From Phoenix dactylifera (Eukaryota > Streptophyta > Magnoliopsida > Arecales > Arecaceae), in assembly GCF_009389715.1 (NCBI RefSeq), contig NC_052407.1:7350475-7414474 (forward strand): a stretch of DNA of 64,000 nucleotides, written 5' to 3'. Below the pieces are notes generated by a model that saw only the letters and a program-made list of their open reading frames with translations, did no database searches and was not told the origin of the DNA. Shown piece after piece: positions 47,507-57,363 of the stretch. Numbering within the stretch: position 1 is the stretch's first letter; the number at the start of each line of letters is the position of its first letter. The translations under genes were made by a program, and so were the position numbers.

Positions 47507-50500
47507 GGAACGCAGGGGGCTCGACGGAGGCGTCGGGGGCGGCCGTCGCAAAGAGGCAGAGGGTCGGCAACGTAATCACTTTTTGTGATGAGGATGTAAA
47601 GGGGGTTCAGACCCCCCACGATGACGCCATGGTAATCTCCCTCACCATGGCAAACTATGATGTAAGGCGTGTTCTTGTGGATAGTGGAAGCTCAGCTGAT
47701 ATCTTGTTTTACGAGGCCTTCCAAAAGCTGGGCTTGTCCAGACAATTGTTGCACAAAATGTCCACCCCCCTCGTAGGATTCACCGGTGACGCTGTCCCGG
47801 TGGAAGGTGTCGTTGAGCTGCCTGTGACTGCGGGCGTCGCACCCGCAGAAGCCACGGTGCGACTCGGGTTCTTGGTCGTCCGTGTTTCCTCGGCTTACAA
47901 CGCTATCCTCGGACGACCCGGGCTGAACGCCCTTCGTGCGGTGGTCTCCACGTACCACTTGCTCATGCGGTTCCCCACGACGGTCGGGATCGGGGAGGTC
48001 CGAGGTGACCAACCGACCGCACGACAATGTTTCTTAGCGACCCTCAAAGGGAAGAAGCCCGCAGAAGCCCTAAGCATCGAGTCCCTTGATGCCAGAGACG
48101 AGGTGGCCTTGCGGCAGGGGGAGCCGGCCGAGGGTGTGGTCGAAGTTCCCCTCGAGGAAGGCCGCCGGGACCGGGCGGTCCGGGTCGGCGCCAATCTCGA
48201 CCCGGGAGCTCGGGCCCGGTTGGTGGAATTCCTCCGAGCCAATGCCGATGTATTTGCCTGGTCGGCGGCCGATGTACCTGGGATCGACCCGGAGGTCATC
48301 TCTCACGCCCTCAACGTCGACCCGACCCACCGGCCAGTGAAGCAGAAGAAAAGACACTGTGCCCCGGATTGGATCCGGGTGATCGACCAGGAGGTAGACA
48401 AACTCTTGGAGGCAGGATTCATAAGGGAGGTGAGTTACCCCGAGTGGCTGGCAAATGTCGTACTTGTCCGGAAGGCGAGCGGGAAGTGGAGGATGTGCGT
48501 CGACTATACCGACCTGAACAAGGCGTGCCCCAAGGATAGCTTTCCGCTTCCGCGGATAGACCAACTGGTCGACGCGACTTTCGGACATCAGCTGCTGTCT
48601 TTCATGGACACCTTCTCCGGTTACAACCAGATAATGATGGCCCCACAGGACAAGGAGAAAACTGCCTTTATTACAGACCGGGGGCTGTACTGCTACAAGG
48701 TAATGCCCTTCGGTCTGAAGAATGCTGGCGCCACTTACCAGCGCCTCGTCAACAAAATCTTCAAAGAGCAAATCGGCCGGAATATGGAGGTGTACGTGGA
48801 CGATATGCTGGTGAAGAGCCGCCAGGCAGACCAGTACATCGTGGATCTGGAGGAGACTTTCACCACCTTGCGGAAGTTTCGCATGAAGCTGAACCCAGCG
48901 AAGTGCGCCTTTGGCGCTTCGGCCGGGAGGTTCCTCGGTTTCATTGTCAACCAGCGGGGTATCGAAGCCAACCCGGACAAAATCAAGGCCATCCAAGGTA
49001 TGTCCCCTCCGACCAAAGTGAAGGAGGTTCAGGAGCTCGCTGGAAGGGTCGCCGCGCTCGGACGATTTGTGGCAAAATCGGCCGAACGCTGCCAACCATT
49101 CTTCAAGGTGTTAAAATGCCCGAAAGACTTCCTCTGGACGGCCGAATGTCAAGCAGCATTCGACCAGCTCAAGGAATACTTGGCGTCTCCTCCCCTGCTG
49201 TCCAAGCCGCAAGAAGGGGAGATGCTCTACCTCTATCTGGCGGTCTCCCCAACCGCGGTCAGTGCGGTGCTGGTTCGGGAAGAGGCAAAGCTCCAGAAGC
49301 CCGTGTACTACATCAGCCGGGTCCTACGGGATGCCAAGGCGCGGTATACGAAGGCTGAAAAGATCGCCTTCGCGCTGCTGACCGCGACCAGGAGGCTCCG
49401 CCCATATTTCCAGGCCCATTCTGTCACCCTCTTAACTGATCAACCACTACGACAGATCCTCAGCAACCCCGAGAATGCGGGACGACTGGTGAAGTGGGCA
49501 ATAGAACTCGGTGAGTTCGACATCCGCTACCAGCCTCGGCCTGCCATCAAGGCCCAGGTGCTCGCGGACTTCCTCGCTGAGTGCACAGTGCAGGTGGCGG
49601 AACCTAGACCGCCGGAAACGCCCAGCCTCGACCTCCCGACCTGGACGCTTCACATCGATGGGTCGTCGAACCCCGAGAGTGGAGGGGCCGGGCTGGTCCT
49701 TACCAGTCCTGATGGAGTGATAGCCGAGTATGCCTTGAGGTTTGGATTTCCAGTGACCAACAACGAGGCGGAGTACGAGGCCCTAGTCGCGGGACTCAAA
49801 CTCACCGGGGAGCTTGGCATCCGGCATTTGAAGGTCTTCACCGACTCCCAGCTGGTGGTCGGGCAGGTCCGTGGGGAGTTCGAGGCCCGAAGCCCGACCA
49901 TGCAGAACTACGTCCGGAAGGTGCAAGCACTCATTCCCGACCTCGGCAGCGTCGACCTCCAGCAGGTCCCCAGAAGCGAAAATGCCAGGGCCGACAGGTT
50001 GTCCCGCTTGGTGGGCGCAGAGGCGCGCAACCTGTCGAGGGCAATCTACCTGGAGACCCTGGATGCCCCGAGCATCGGCGAGGCTGGGGCGGTGATGGCG
50101 ATTGACCTGGAGCCATCTTGGATGGACCCGCTCGTCGCCTACCTCGCCGAAGGGATCCTCCCTGAAGACGAAGATCAAGCTCGGCGACTTGTCAGGAAGT
50201 CCGCCCACTACGTACTCTATGAAGGGAGGCTGTATCGGACCTCGTTCACCGCCCCCCTCTTAAGGTGCCTCCGCCCCTTGGAGGCGGCCTACGTCCTCGG
50301 CGAAGTCCACGAGGGCGTCTGCGGATCGCACTCGGGGGCTAGGTCCTTGGCGCACAAGATCATGAGGCAAGGCTATTATTGGCCTACCTTGTTGGAGGAC
50401 TCAAAGGATCACGTACGGAAATGCGACGCCTGCCAGCGCCACGCCAACATCCAGAGAGTCCCTTCTGTCCCCTTGGCACCAATCACCGCATCCTGGCCCT

Positions 50501-50592
50501 TCTCACAGTGGGGAATGGATATCCTCGGACCGTTCCCCGTCGCTTCCGCCCAGCGGAAATTCTTGATTGTTGCAATCGACTATGTGGAGTGA
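47503..50592 (+). pseudogene. Gypsy pol (PR-RT-RH-aRH-partial INT), truncated
   Basis: Open frame of 1029 codons, shifted -1 relative to gag and overlapping it by four bases. Aspartic protease LVDSGSSADILF is at residues ~57-68. Reverse transcriptase includes WRMCVDYTDLNKACPKDSFP, FSGYNQIMM, MPFGLKNAGATYQ and YVDDML (residue ~431). Gypsy RNase H spans about 575-700. The second RNase H has WTLHIDGSSNPESGGAGLVL, NNEAEYEALVAGL and KVFTDSQLVVGQV (residues ~713-840). Integrase H-H-C-C (MRQGYYWPT, KCDACQRHA) and the start of its core (WGMDILGPFP) are present. The frame ends two codons into foreign LTR sequence, so the integrase catalytic DDE triad is incomplete. No ATG opens the frame; it would need frameshifting or was broken by an indel. 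Confidence 0.88.
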
Positions 50593-50763
50593 TTGATTAA
50601 AACCCCATTTGATTTTGATGAGCTCAAAGCATTTGAGTATATCTTTTAATTACTAATGAATTCAATTGAGTGTTTCAGTGAAAATCCTGTCTAAGTGTCC
50701 CAAGACTTGGTTCATAATTGTTGGATAAGTTAAGGAGTCTGTTTGAACCAATGTCTGAGACTC

Positions 50764-51670
50764 GAGTCGACTCCCGAGTATCACGAGTCGACTCCAAGCG
50801 TATCAAGTTCACTGGCACGAGCTCGAGTCGACTCCAGATGAGTACGAGTCGACTCCGACTGAGAACAGACAGAAGAACAGAAAGGATCAACTCAGAACCT
50901 GTCAACGAGTCGACTCCTGAAGTGCGCGAGTCGACTCCAATGTTCACCAAGTCGACTCCAGGGAAGTAAGAGTCGACTCCAAGCAGTCACAGCCAGAAAA
51001 GTCAGAGAGCAGTTTTCGGGTCTGAGATTCGAGTCGACTCCAGTGGAACGCGAGTCGACTCCAATGGTTGACAGGTCGACTCCAAAGAAAGCAAGAGTCG
51101 ACTCTCAGCGGTACACAAAGAAAGTCAGAGACCATTTTATGGACTCTGAGATTCGAGTCGACTCCCGCAATATGCGAGTCGACTCCAAGACACCGCGACC
51201 CCAAGACAGACAGAAAACCAAGTTACTGCCTCTGAGATTCGAGTCGACTCCCAGACAGCTCGAGTCGACTCCAAGACAGCTTCACGTCTAAAGGCAGAAG
51301 ACCATCTTTCGGAAACTGAGAGCCGAGTCGACTCCAAGGAAGTTCGAGTCGACTCCAAGACTGGACGAGCCAAAAGACAGAGGATCGGGAGTTCGGGCTC
51401 TGAGATTCGAGTCGACTCCCAGGACAGTCGAGTCGACTCGAGTGGACAAAATTCAAAATTGGATCCACGGACTTCAGTGGATGAGCCGACTCCAAAATTG
51501 CCAAGTCAGCTCCAGAAGTTGACGAGTCGACTCCAGGTCAAGACGAGTCGACCCCCAGTCGTGAAGGCAACTTTAATTCAAATTTGGAACAGTTGCCGAG
51601 TCAACTCCGGAAAAGCTTGAGTCGACTCCCGCTACAGCCGAGTCGACTCCTGATCGCGCGAGTCGACTCC
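50764..51670. repeat. Phased array of GAGTCGACTC palindromes in U3
   Basis: The core GTCGAC starts at 50766, 50787, 50827, 50848, 50909, 50930, 50951, 50972, 51033, 51054, 51075, 51097, 51157, 51178, 51243, 51264, 51327, 51348, 51411, 51432, 51526, 51547, 51621, 51642 and 51662. Fourteen of the 24 steps are exactly 21 bp; others are 20, 22, 40, 60-65 (two are 63), 74 and 94. Mutated sites at 51485 (GCCGAC), 51505 (GTCAGC) and 51600 (GTCAAC) keep the 20-21-bp rhythm. Most copies read CGAGTCGACTCC; the ~10 bp between them vary. A longer phrase, CTCTGAGATTCGAGTCGAC, recurs every ~85-180 bp. The array ends about 95 bp before a TATA-like box. Confidence 0.95.
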
Positions 51671-51760
51671 AACCCACCAACGGTCATATTGTCAGGCTGC
51701 GCAGAGTGTTCAGAACGGGCTGAAAAAGCACTCTAACGGCTAGTTTTCGTGGGGGTTGGC

Positions 51761-51768
51761 TTAAATAG
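51761..51768 (+). promoter_or_regulatory. TATA-like box of the Sirevirus-like LTR
   Basis: TTAAATAG in GGCTTAAATAGCCAC, after GTGGGGG-type GC-richer sequence and right of the palindrome array. This is the usual U3/R position. Confidence 0.5.
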
Positions 51769-52553
51769 CCACAGAGGACTGTAGCAAGAGAGAGAACAAC
51801 TATTTCACTCCAACTAATCAAGCATTCAAGCTCTGCAACGTGCTCTTCAACGAAAAAGAGGAAGATCTGCATTTACTGCTTCCAACTACATCTTCCCAGT
51901 AATTATAGCCTCCTTCTCCTGCATTCAAGTCGACTACTCTTTCAAGAGGAGACCAGAAGTTTAAGAAGCCATTCCTCATCTCCAATCTAAAAGCGTTTGA
52001 GGCTTCTTAACTTCATTTATTGTTCATATTGTTTTCATCTGCTTTTTGAGAAGCTCATTTTCTGTTTTCTTTCTACAACTTGTATTTACTTGGTTCAATC
52101 GGGGATTGAATCAAGGGGATTGAGGTTGGTTGGTGAGCCAAGTTAAAACCAACGTGTGTAAGGGTTCGATTGTGATCCCGGAAAAACAATCGGGGGTGGT
52201 TCTAGTCGGTGAGCCTGGGAAAACCGACCGAGTTCGTTGTGAGCTCGTAAAACAACAAGTTTGGTTGTGGGCTTGGAAAACAACCGGCTGTAATCCAAGG
52301 GGATTATAGTGAATTCCCAAGTGAGACTTGGGGAGTGGACGTAGGAGCAAGGGTTAGCTCCGAACCACTACAAAACTTGTGTTTGTGATTGATTGTCTCT
52401 CCTTCTTCTCATTTCATATTACTCACAGCACATAGTAATTAATTAAATAACTTGCAATAGTTTTTAATTAATCATCCATAACGTTTTAAATTATCTAAAT
52501 TATTTTAAAACCCAATTCACCCCCCCTCTTGGGTTGTCTATCTGGGCAACAAG

Positions 52554-52565
52554 TGGTATCAGAGC
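52554..52565 (+). other. Primer-binding site, initiator tRNA-Met type
   Basis: TGGTATCAGAGC matches the complement of the plant initiator methionine tRNA 3' end and starts two bases after the LTR end. This is standard for plant Ty1/copia. Confidence 0.92.
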
Positions 52566-52598
52566 CTAAACTCTTCCACCCAAGAGTAAAAGATCGAA

Positions 52599-53510
52599 AT
52601 GACAACCCCATTTGGATCTTCCCACATTGAGGGTCAGTCCACCCAAAGACCCTCATTCTTTAATGGGTCTGACTACTCATATTGGAAGGCTAGGATGAGA
52701 ATATTCATCCAAGCCCAAGACTATGAGATGTGGACTATTGTAGTAAATGGGCCATACATCCCATCCATATATGTAGATGGTGTCAAGGTACCCAAACTAA
52801 AAATGGATTGGGATGAACATGACATGAGGAAGGCACAACTAAACTCTAAAGCTATGAATGTGTTTTATTGTGCCTTAGATAGAAATGAATTCAATAGGGT
52901 CTCTACTTGCAACTCTGCAAAAGAGATTTGGGATAGACTTGAAGTGACCCATGAGGGCACAAATCAAGTTAAAGAATCCAAAATAAATATACTGGTTCAT
53001 AAGTATGAACTATTTAGAATGGATTCTAATGAGACAATCACTAGCATGTTCACTAGGTTTACAGACATTGTCAATGGCCTAAAAAGCCTTGGCAAGAGCT
53101 ATACTAACAGTGATCTTGTCAGAAAAATCCTTCGGTGTCTACCTAGGTCGTGGGAAGCTAAAGTGACGGCAATCCAAGAAGCCAAGGACTTGAACAAGTT
53201 ACCACTAGAGGAGCTTCTTGGATCCCTAATGACGCACGAGCTAACCATGAAGCAACACAACGAGGAAGAGTCCTCCCATAAGAAAAAGGTAATAGCTCTA
53301 AAATCTACTTCATCTAACAAGGACTTATCTTGCAGTAGCAGCAGTGACGAAGAAGAGGATGAGGAAGATGATGGTGAGGCTCTTCTTGTGTGCAAGTTCA
53401 AGAGATTCATCAACCACAAGAAGTCCTATCATCAAAGGAGAGGCCCCTCAAATTTCTACCGCAAGGACAAAGGTAAGGAAAGGGAAAACGAGGGGATTGG
53501 GTGTTACGAG
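52599..53510 (+). pseudogene. Sirevirus-like gag, 5' part (interrupted)
   Basis: ATG 52599 opens a frame of about 304 residues up to the insertion. UBN2-type gag core: SYWKARMRIFIQAQDYEMW, AKEIWDRLEVTHEG, KYELFRMDSNETITSMFTRF and VRKILRCLPRSWEAKVTAI. A Ser/Glu/Asp-rich stretch (SSSSDEEEDEEDDGE) and basic residues follow, then the first half of the zinc knuckle, GCYEC. The frame continues for a few codons into the inserted LTR and stops at 53556-53558. Confidence 0.9.
53506..53510 (+). other. Left target-site duplication of inner copia element
   Basis: ACGAG directly before the LTR start TGTTGGGAA. The right partner at 63634-63638 is ATGAG, one C/T difference. Confidence 0.85.
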
Positions 53511-55219
53511 TGTTGGGAATTGTGTCCCAAAGCCAATTTTTTAATTGTAAGAAATTGAATTATGTATATGTTTTATTAAAATGAATAAAAGTTTATTCTG
53601 ACAATTTTCTATTTATCACAAGTGTTGCATCTTCAAATTGAACTCCTGTGTATTGTGATGAAGTCCTTAGGACTAATTTAGTGGATAAAAGAGGTTTTAT
53701 CATTTAGTCCTTAAAGCAGTTCGCGACCAAATGACGAGCTGTCAATTGGACGATAGCTATGTCAAGTATAGGTCGTTGTGTGCCATTTAGTTGGTTGTCC
53801 TCTTAAACCAAGGAGTGTGGAGACACTGTATGGCATACAGGTGAGATGTAGGAGTACATCGTCACTGAATAGTGACTCACCTGCGTAGCACTCCACTGTC
53901 GGGAGTTAGCTCGTAAAACGTATGGGCATAAGTACCCCTTAGACCTGAGACTGTCACGGTGACTTGCAAGCAACTCACTGTACTTAGGCACTGGATGACC
54001 TGAATTTCTAATTCAGGGATCGGAAGGATGCTGGGTGCAGTCAAGTACTCGCGAAGTCTGTGTATGAGTCAAGATGGGATTGACTGCTCCAGATTTTAGG
54101 AGTTGATGTCTCACTGTATTTCAATTCAGTAAAACCTTGGCCAGGGTAAACCAAGTGATAGGTCACTTGATTTGATTATTTGAAATACACTATGGATGAC
54201 CGGACCCAGAGGTCGACAGTCCTCTCTGAGGTCATCTTGAGCATCGAAGGTCATAGGGATGAATTATGCAACAACCATACGTCTAGGTTCTTAAATGTTG
54301 CTTTGCATATTCGACCTATCCGGACGTCGGGTATCATTGCTAGATGGTCACCTCGATTAGTGTATGGAGTAGTCCATGTACTACCGGCTTAGTGTTCGAA
54401 CCTATCGGAGTCACGCACATAAGTCAAGTTAAGTAGGAAGGACTTGATCCAATTTAATTGAGAATTAAATTGTGGATCATTTGAGATTTGATTTTGTCTA
54501 TGTTCAGCTAGCACTGAACATGAGGTACATACTGAATTTCATGGATGTGTATTTAATTATGTCTGTATTCTGGCTTAATCAAGTTTCAATTAATGTAATT
54601 GAAATTGATTCGGACTCATTTGTTGAGTTTGTTTTTGAATTGGATTCAAATGAATGTAATTGGGTTTCATGATGATTTTATTAGAATTTATTCCATATTT
54701 ATTCTAGTCCAAGTGTGACTTGGATTGATCCGAAAATTGAACTAATTGGAGTTCACATGAATCAGATTCATGTGGAATTTTTCCGGATCCAAAATCTTTC
54801 AAATTGGTCTTCAATTTGGTTTAGAACCAATGATGGACCCAAACCCATTTGATTCAGCCCATTTGAATTAACCCATTTAAGTCAAGTCTGAAAATTTACG
54901 TTTTTGCCCCTCAAATTTAATGACACGGGTTGTTCTGGTTTCTTCCTCGGTCCATGGACCGATTTCTCTGCATATCATCTCCCGTGGACCGTTTTTTCCT
55001 TCTTCTTCCGAACACATCATAGGGCGCTTGATCTTTCCTCTTTCGGCTACCATTTGAAGATCCGAAGAGACGTGTCTCTTCGGTTTTGAAACCTCTTTAA
55101 CATAGGACTGATTTAATTGAAATCAAACGGTTCAAAAAATTCAATAAAATCGTGAAACGTTTGGCGTTCACTCTTCCCTTTTGCCGTTTTCTCTTCCCTG
55201 GTTCAGCCTTTTCTTTGCC

Positions 55220-55228
55220 TATAAATAG
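55220..55228 (+). promoter_or_regulatory. TATA box, 5' LTR of inner copia
   Basis: TATAAATAG in TTTGCCTATAAATAGGCTGG; transcription of the element should start about 30 bp downstream. Confidence 0.75.
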
Positions 55229-55518
55229 GCTGGGGTTCTCTTCATTCTTGGCTAGAGATTTGATCCGGGGAGAGGGGAGATTCGTGATCTTTTGAGTAGC
55301 TTGAAAAGAGAGGAAAAGGAAACGGGAAGAAAGAGGAAAAGGAAACGGGAAGAAAGAGGAAAAAAAAAAAAAGGGGAAGAAAGAATTTTTTGAAATTCTT
55401 TTCTTCCAGGGGCTTATTTGCAAAAGGGTTTTTGCACTATACAGACATCATCCTACCTTCCTGCATTTCTTGGCGTGCGTGTGAAGTAGAGGGTCCGTAC
55501 ATCCGGGCCTTGCATTGC

Positions 55519-55645
55519 ACCAGATCCATCAGTACCAGATCCGGCACCAGATCCAGTTCCAGATCCAGTTTCCGATCCAGTACCAGATCTAGCATCTGAT
55601 CCAGTATCTGATCCAGCACTTGGCCCTGTATCAGATTCTGTTCCT
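55519..55645 (+). repeat. 12-bp tandem repeat in the transcribed part of the LTR
   Basis: About ten imperfect units of ACCAGATCCAGT type (variants TTCCGATCCAGT, ATCTGATCCAGT). It repeats exactly in position in the 3' LTR (about 63349-63475). It lies after the TATA box, hence in R or U5 RNA. Confidence 0.9.
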
Positions 55646-55808
55646 GAGTACCTTGACCATCTTCCGCTGCGGGATCGAGGTATGGTAAACATAATATAGT
55701 TATGTTATTTATTTATACCTGTTATAAATAAATAGATAAAATTTTAAAACTGATTTTCTGACCTGGCATCCGATTTTATCGGATTTTGCGGGATATTTTC
55801 CCTTCAAC

Positions 55809-55821
55809 TGGTATCAGAGCC
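55809..55821 (+). other. Primer-binding site, initiator tRNA-Met type
   Basis: TGGTATCAGAGCC, two bases after the 5' LTR end. Confidence 0.93.
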
Positions 55822-57363
55822 AGGTTGGCCGATGGAATTGGCCTATAATATCTAGAATTGTGCATGATTTAATTTTTAAATTTAGATTAGATCTAGATTT
55901 ATTGATAAAATATCAATCTTGTGCTGAATTATAAGGTTGTCCTGCTATAAGGTTAACCCCTTATAGTGAAAAGGTTGTCCTAGCACAAAATTGAGATTAA
56001 TTTGTATCATAAAATAAATAGTTTATTTTTGTGAAATTATGCATAATTGATGTTTATGAAATTTCAGTTTTAAATTTATTATGACCATAAAGTTTATATA
56101 TAAATTGTTTATATTTGGAATAAATTGACACCTTGAATCCATGATCATAATACATTTAATAAAGAATTAAATGTTGAATTTAAAATTTAAAATTTGAATT
56201 TCAAATAAAGATTTAAAATTCAAAATTTGAAATTCGAATTAAAATTTAAATTTGAACATGGGTTTTGGGGCATGGGTTAGCACAATCAGATTAGTTGATT
56301 AGGTTAGACCTAATGTTAGAATTGAATTGGAATCAATAGTTGTATTAGACTAAATTCATTTTTCTAATTTGATCAAACTCAATAGTTTTGTTGATCATGT
56401 CCAAACACTTCAATTGGATCTGATTGTGGCTCAGTGGTCGAGCCTGAGTTCTTAATGACTATCTAAATCAACTTGACATACCATTTGGTGTCTAAGGCAA
56501 GTTGGATCTACGGTTATTAATTGGGGCTACCTCTTTCCTGGCCAACTCTGTTGGTGTCTAGGAAAGACGGTTAATGGCGGAACCCTCCCGTGATCTCTCT
56601 TACCTGGCCAAAGTGGTCGTTCAAGCTTTGATTTAGATATCTTGAGACTTGGTACTCACCCATGTCAATAAGGAAATCAGTATGACTGATTTAGATGTCC
56701 ATAGACCAATGAAATTCTATGTCCTCTATATGACTCAGTGCAGTCAGTGGGAGGATATAGAATTATCAGTCTCTCTAAAATCCTCTAAATTATTAGGTCC
56801 TTAAAATGATATAGTTATATAGATAACTAGGTCATAGCCTCCCATTAAAATGGATGATAATTGGTCCAGTATTCCAGTTGGACATGCAGGACGCTTCCGT
56901 CTGGTGTTCATCTGAATATTGGAATTATCCTTCATTATATGATAGCTCTTTGAGCTATCTGATTGTGATTAGGTTGGCCGAGCTTTCCTCGGGCCTGATC
57001 ATACATTAGGTAGTGTCATCGAGTTAGTTCATTAATGGTTGGATCTGACCAGGATTTTCAGTGGAGGCCTCCGCCTACTGATTACCACCTGGGGCAAAAT
57101 AAAATACTAGAAATTATTTAGAGAAATAATTGGTAATGTACCTACCCTTAGATGCATATGGGTTGGCCGAGCTTTCCTCGGGCCTGTATACAGTCCATGT
57201 GGATTCTAGTACCCGCTAAGGAATTAAAGTAATTCCTCGAATTAAAGGTAGAGGCTATTAATTCGATTAAAATAGTGGGAGAAAACTTTAGACTAAAGTC
57301 CAAGTCTTTAGGATTAAATAAATCATATACTGATTAGTTGGGTTTTTCCTTTATTTTTCAGAT
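55822..57363 (+). other. Long untranslated leader of inner copia element
   Basis: 1.54 kb without a significant frame. It holds a perfect hairpin CTATAAGG...CCTTATAG around GTTAAC (about 55945-55966). It also holds two identical 26-bp direct repeats starting GGTTGGCCGAGCTTTCC (56972-56997 and 57161-57186). These may be RNA packaging or structural elements, but that is inference. Confidence 0.75.

Larger units (their letters stand above)
45524..50589 (+). mobile_element. Ty3/gypsy Tat-type LTR retrotransposon, 5' part, broken by a copia insertion
   Basis: Order: LTR remainder (45524-45842), primer-binding region, gag, then pol with protease, reverse transcriptase, RNase H, a second archaeal-like RNase H and the N-terminal half of integrase. 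The extra RNase H after the first is the hallmark of the Tat clade. Sequence switches at 50589/50590 to the LTR of a Ty1/copia element. The 3' half should lie beyond the window, after that element. Confidence 0.9.
50590..52551 (+). repeat. 5' LTR of the Sirevirus-like element
   Basis: The gypsy integrase frame ends and TGATTGATTAAAACCCCATT begins at 50590. The LTR ends GGGCAACA at 52551, two bases before the PBS; length about 1.96 kb. The 3' part has repeated GTGAGCC...AAAACCAAC-like phrases (52125-52300), as in other Sirevirus LTRs. The exact left end is inferred from the break and the TG. Confidence 0.78.
53511..55806 (+). repeat. 5' LTR of inner copia element
   Basis: 2296 bp, TG...CA. 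TATA box TATAAATAG at 55220-55228. A purine-rich tract with a repeated AGGAAAAGGAAACGGGAAGA unit lies at about 55309-55380. A 12-bp tandem repeat occupies 55519-55645. By eye it differs from the 3' LTR at about ten bases plus two A/T-run length changes. Small open frames inside (e.g. 54180-54392) occur identically in both LTRs and show no known motif. Confidence 0.93.

Noticed and set aside
46040..48340. Long frames on the minus strand and in other frames across the gypsy gag-pol
   Set aside because: Shadows of GC-rich gag-pol; the true frame carries all domain motifs.
50764..51670. CRISPR-like look of the palindrome array
   Set aside because: The repeats are 10-12 bp, the spacers about 10 bp, and it lies in a plant LTR; no cas genes and wrong sizes.
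54180..54392. Small frames within the inner copia LTR, repeated in the 3' LTR
   Set aside because: Identical because the LTRs are identical; no motif and LTRs rarely code.
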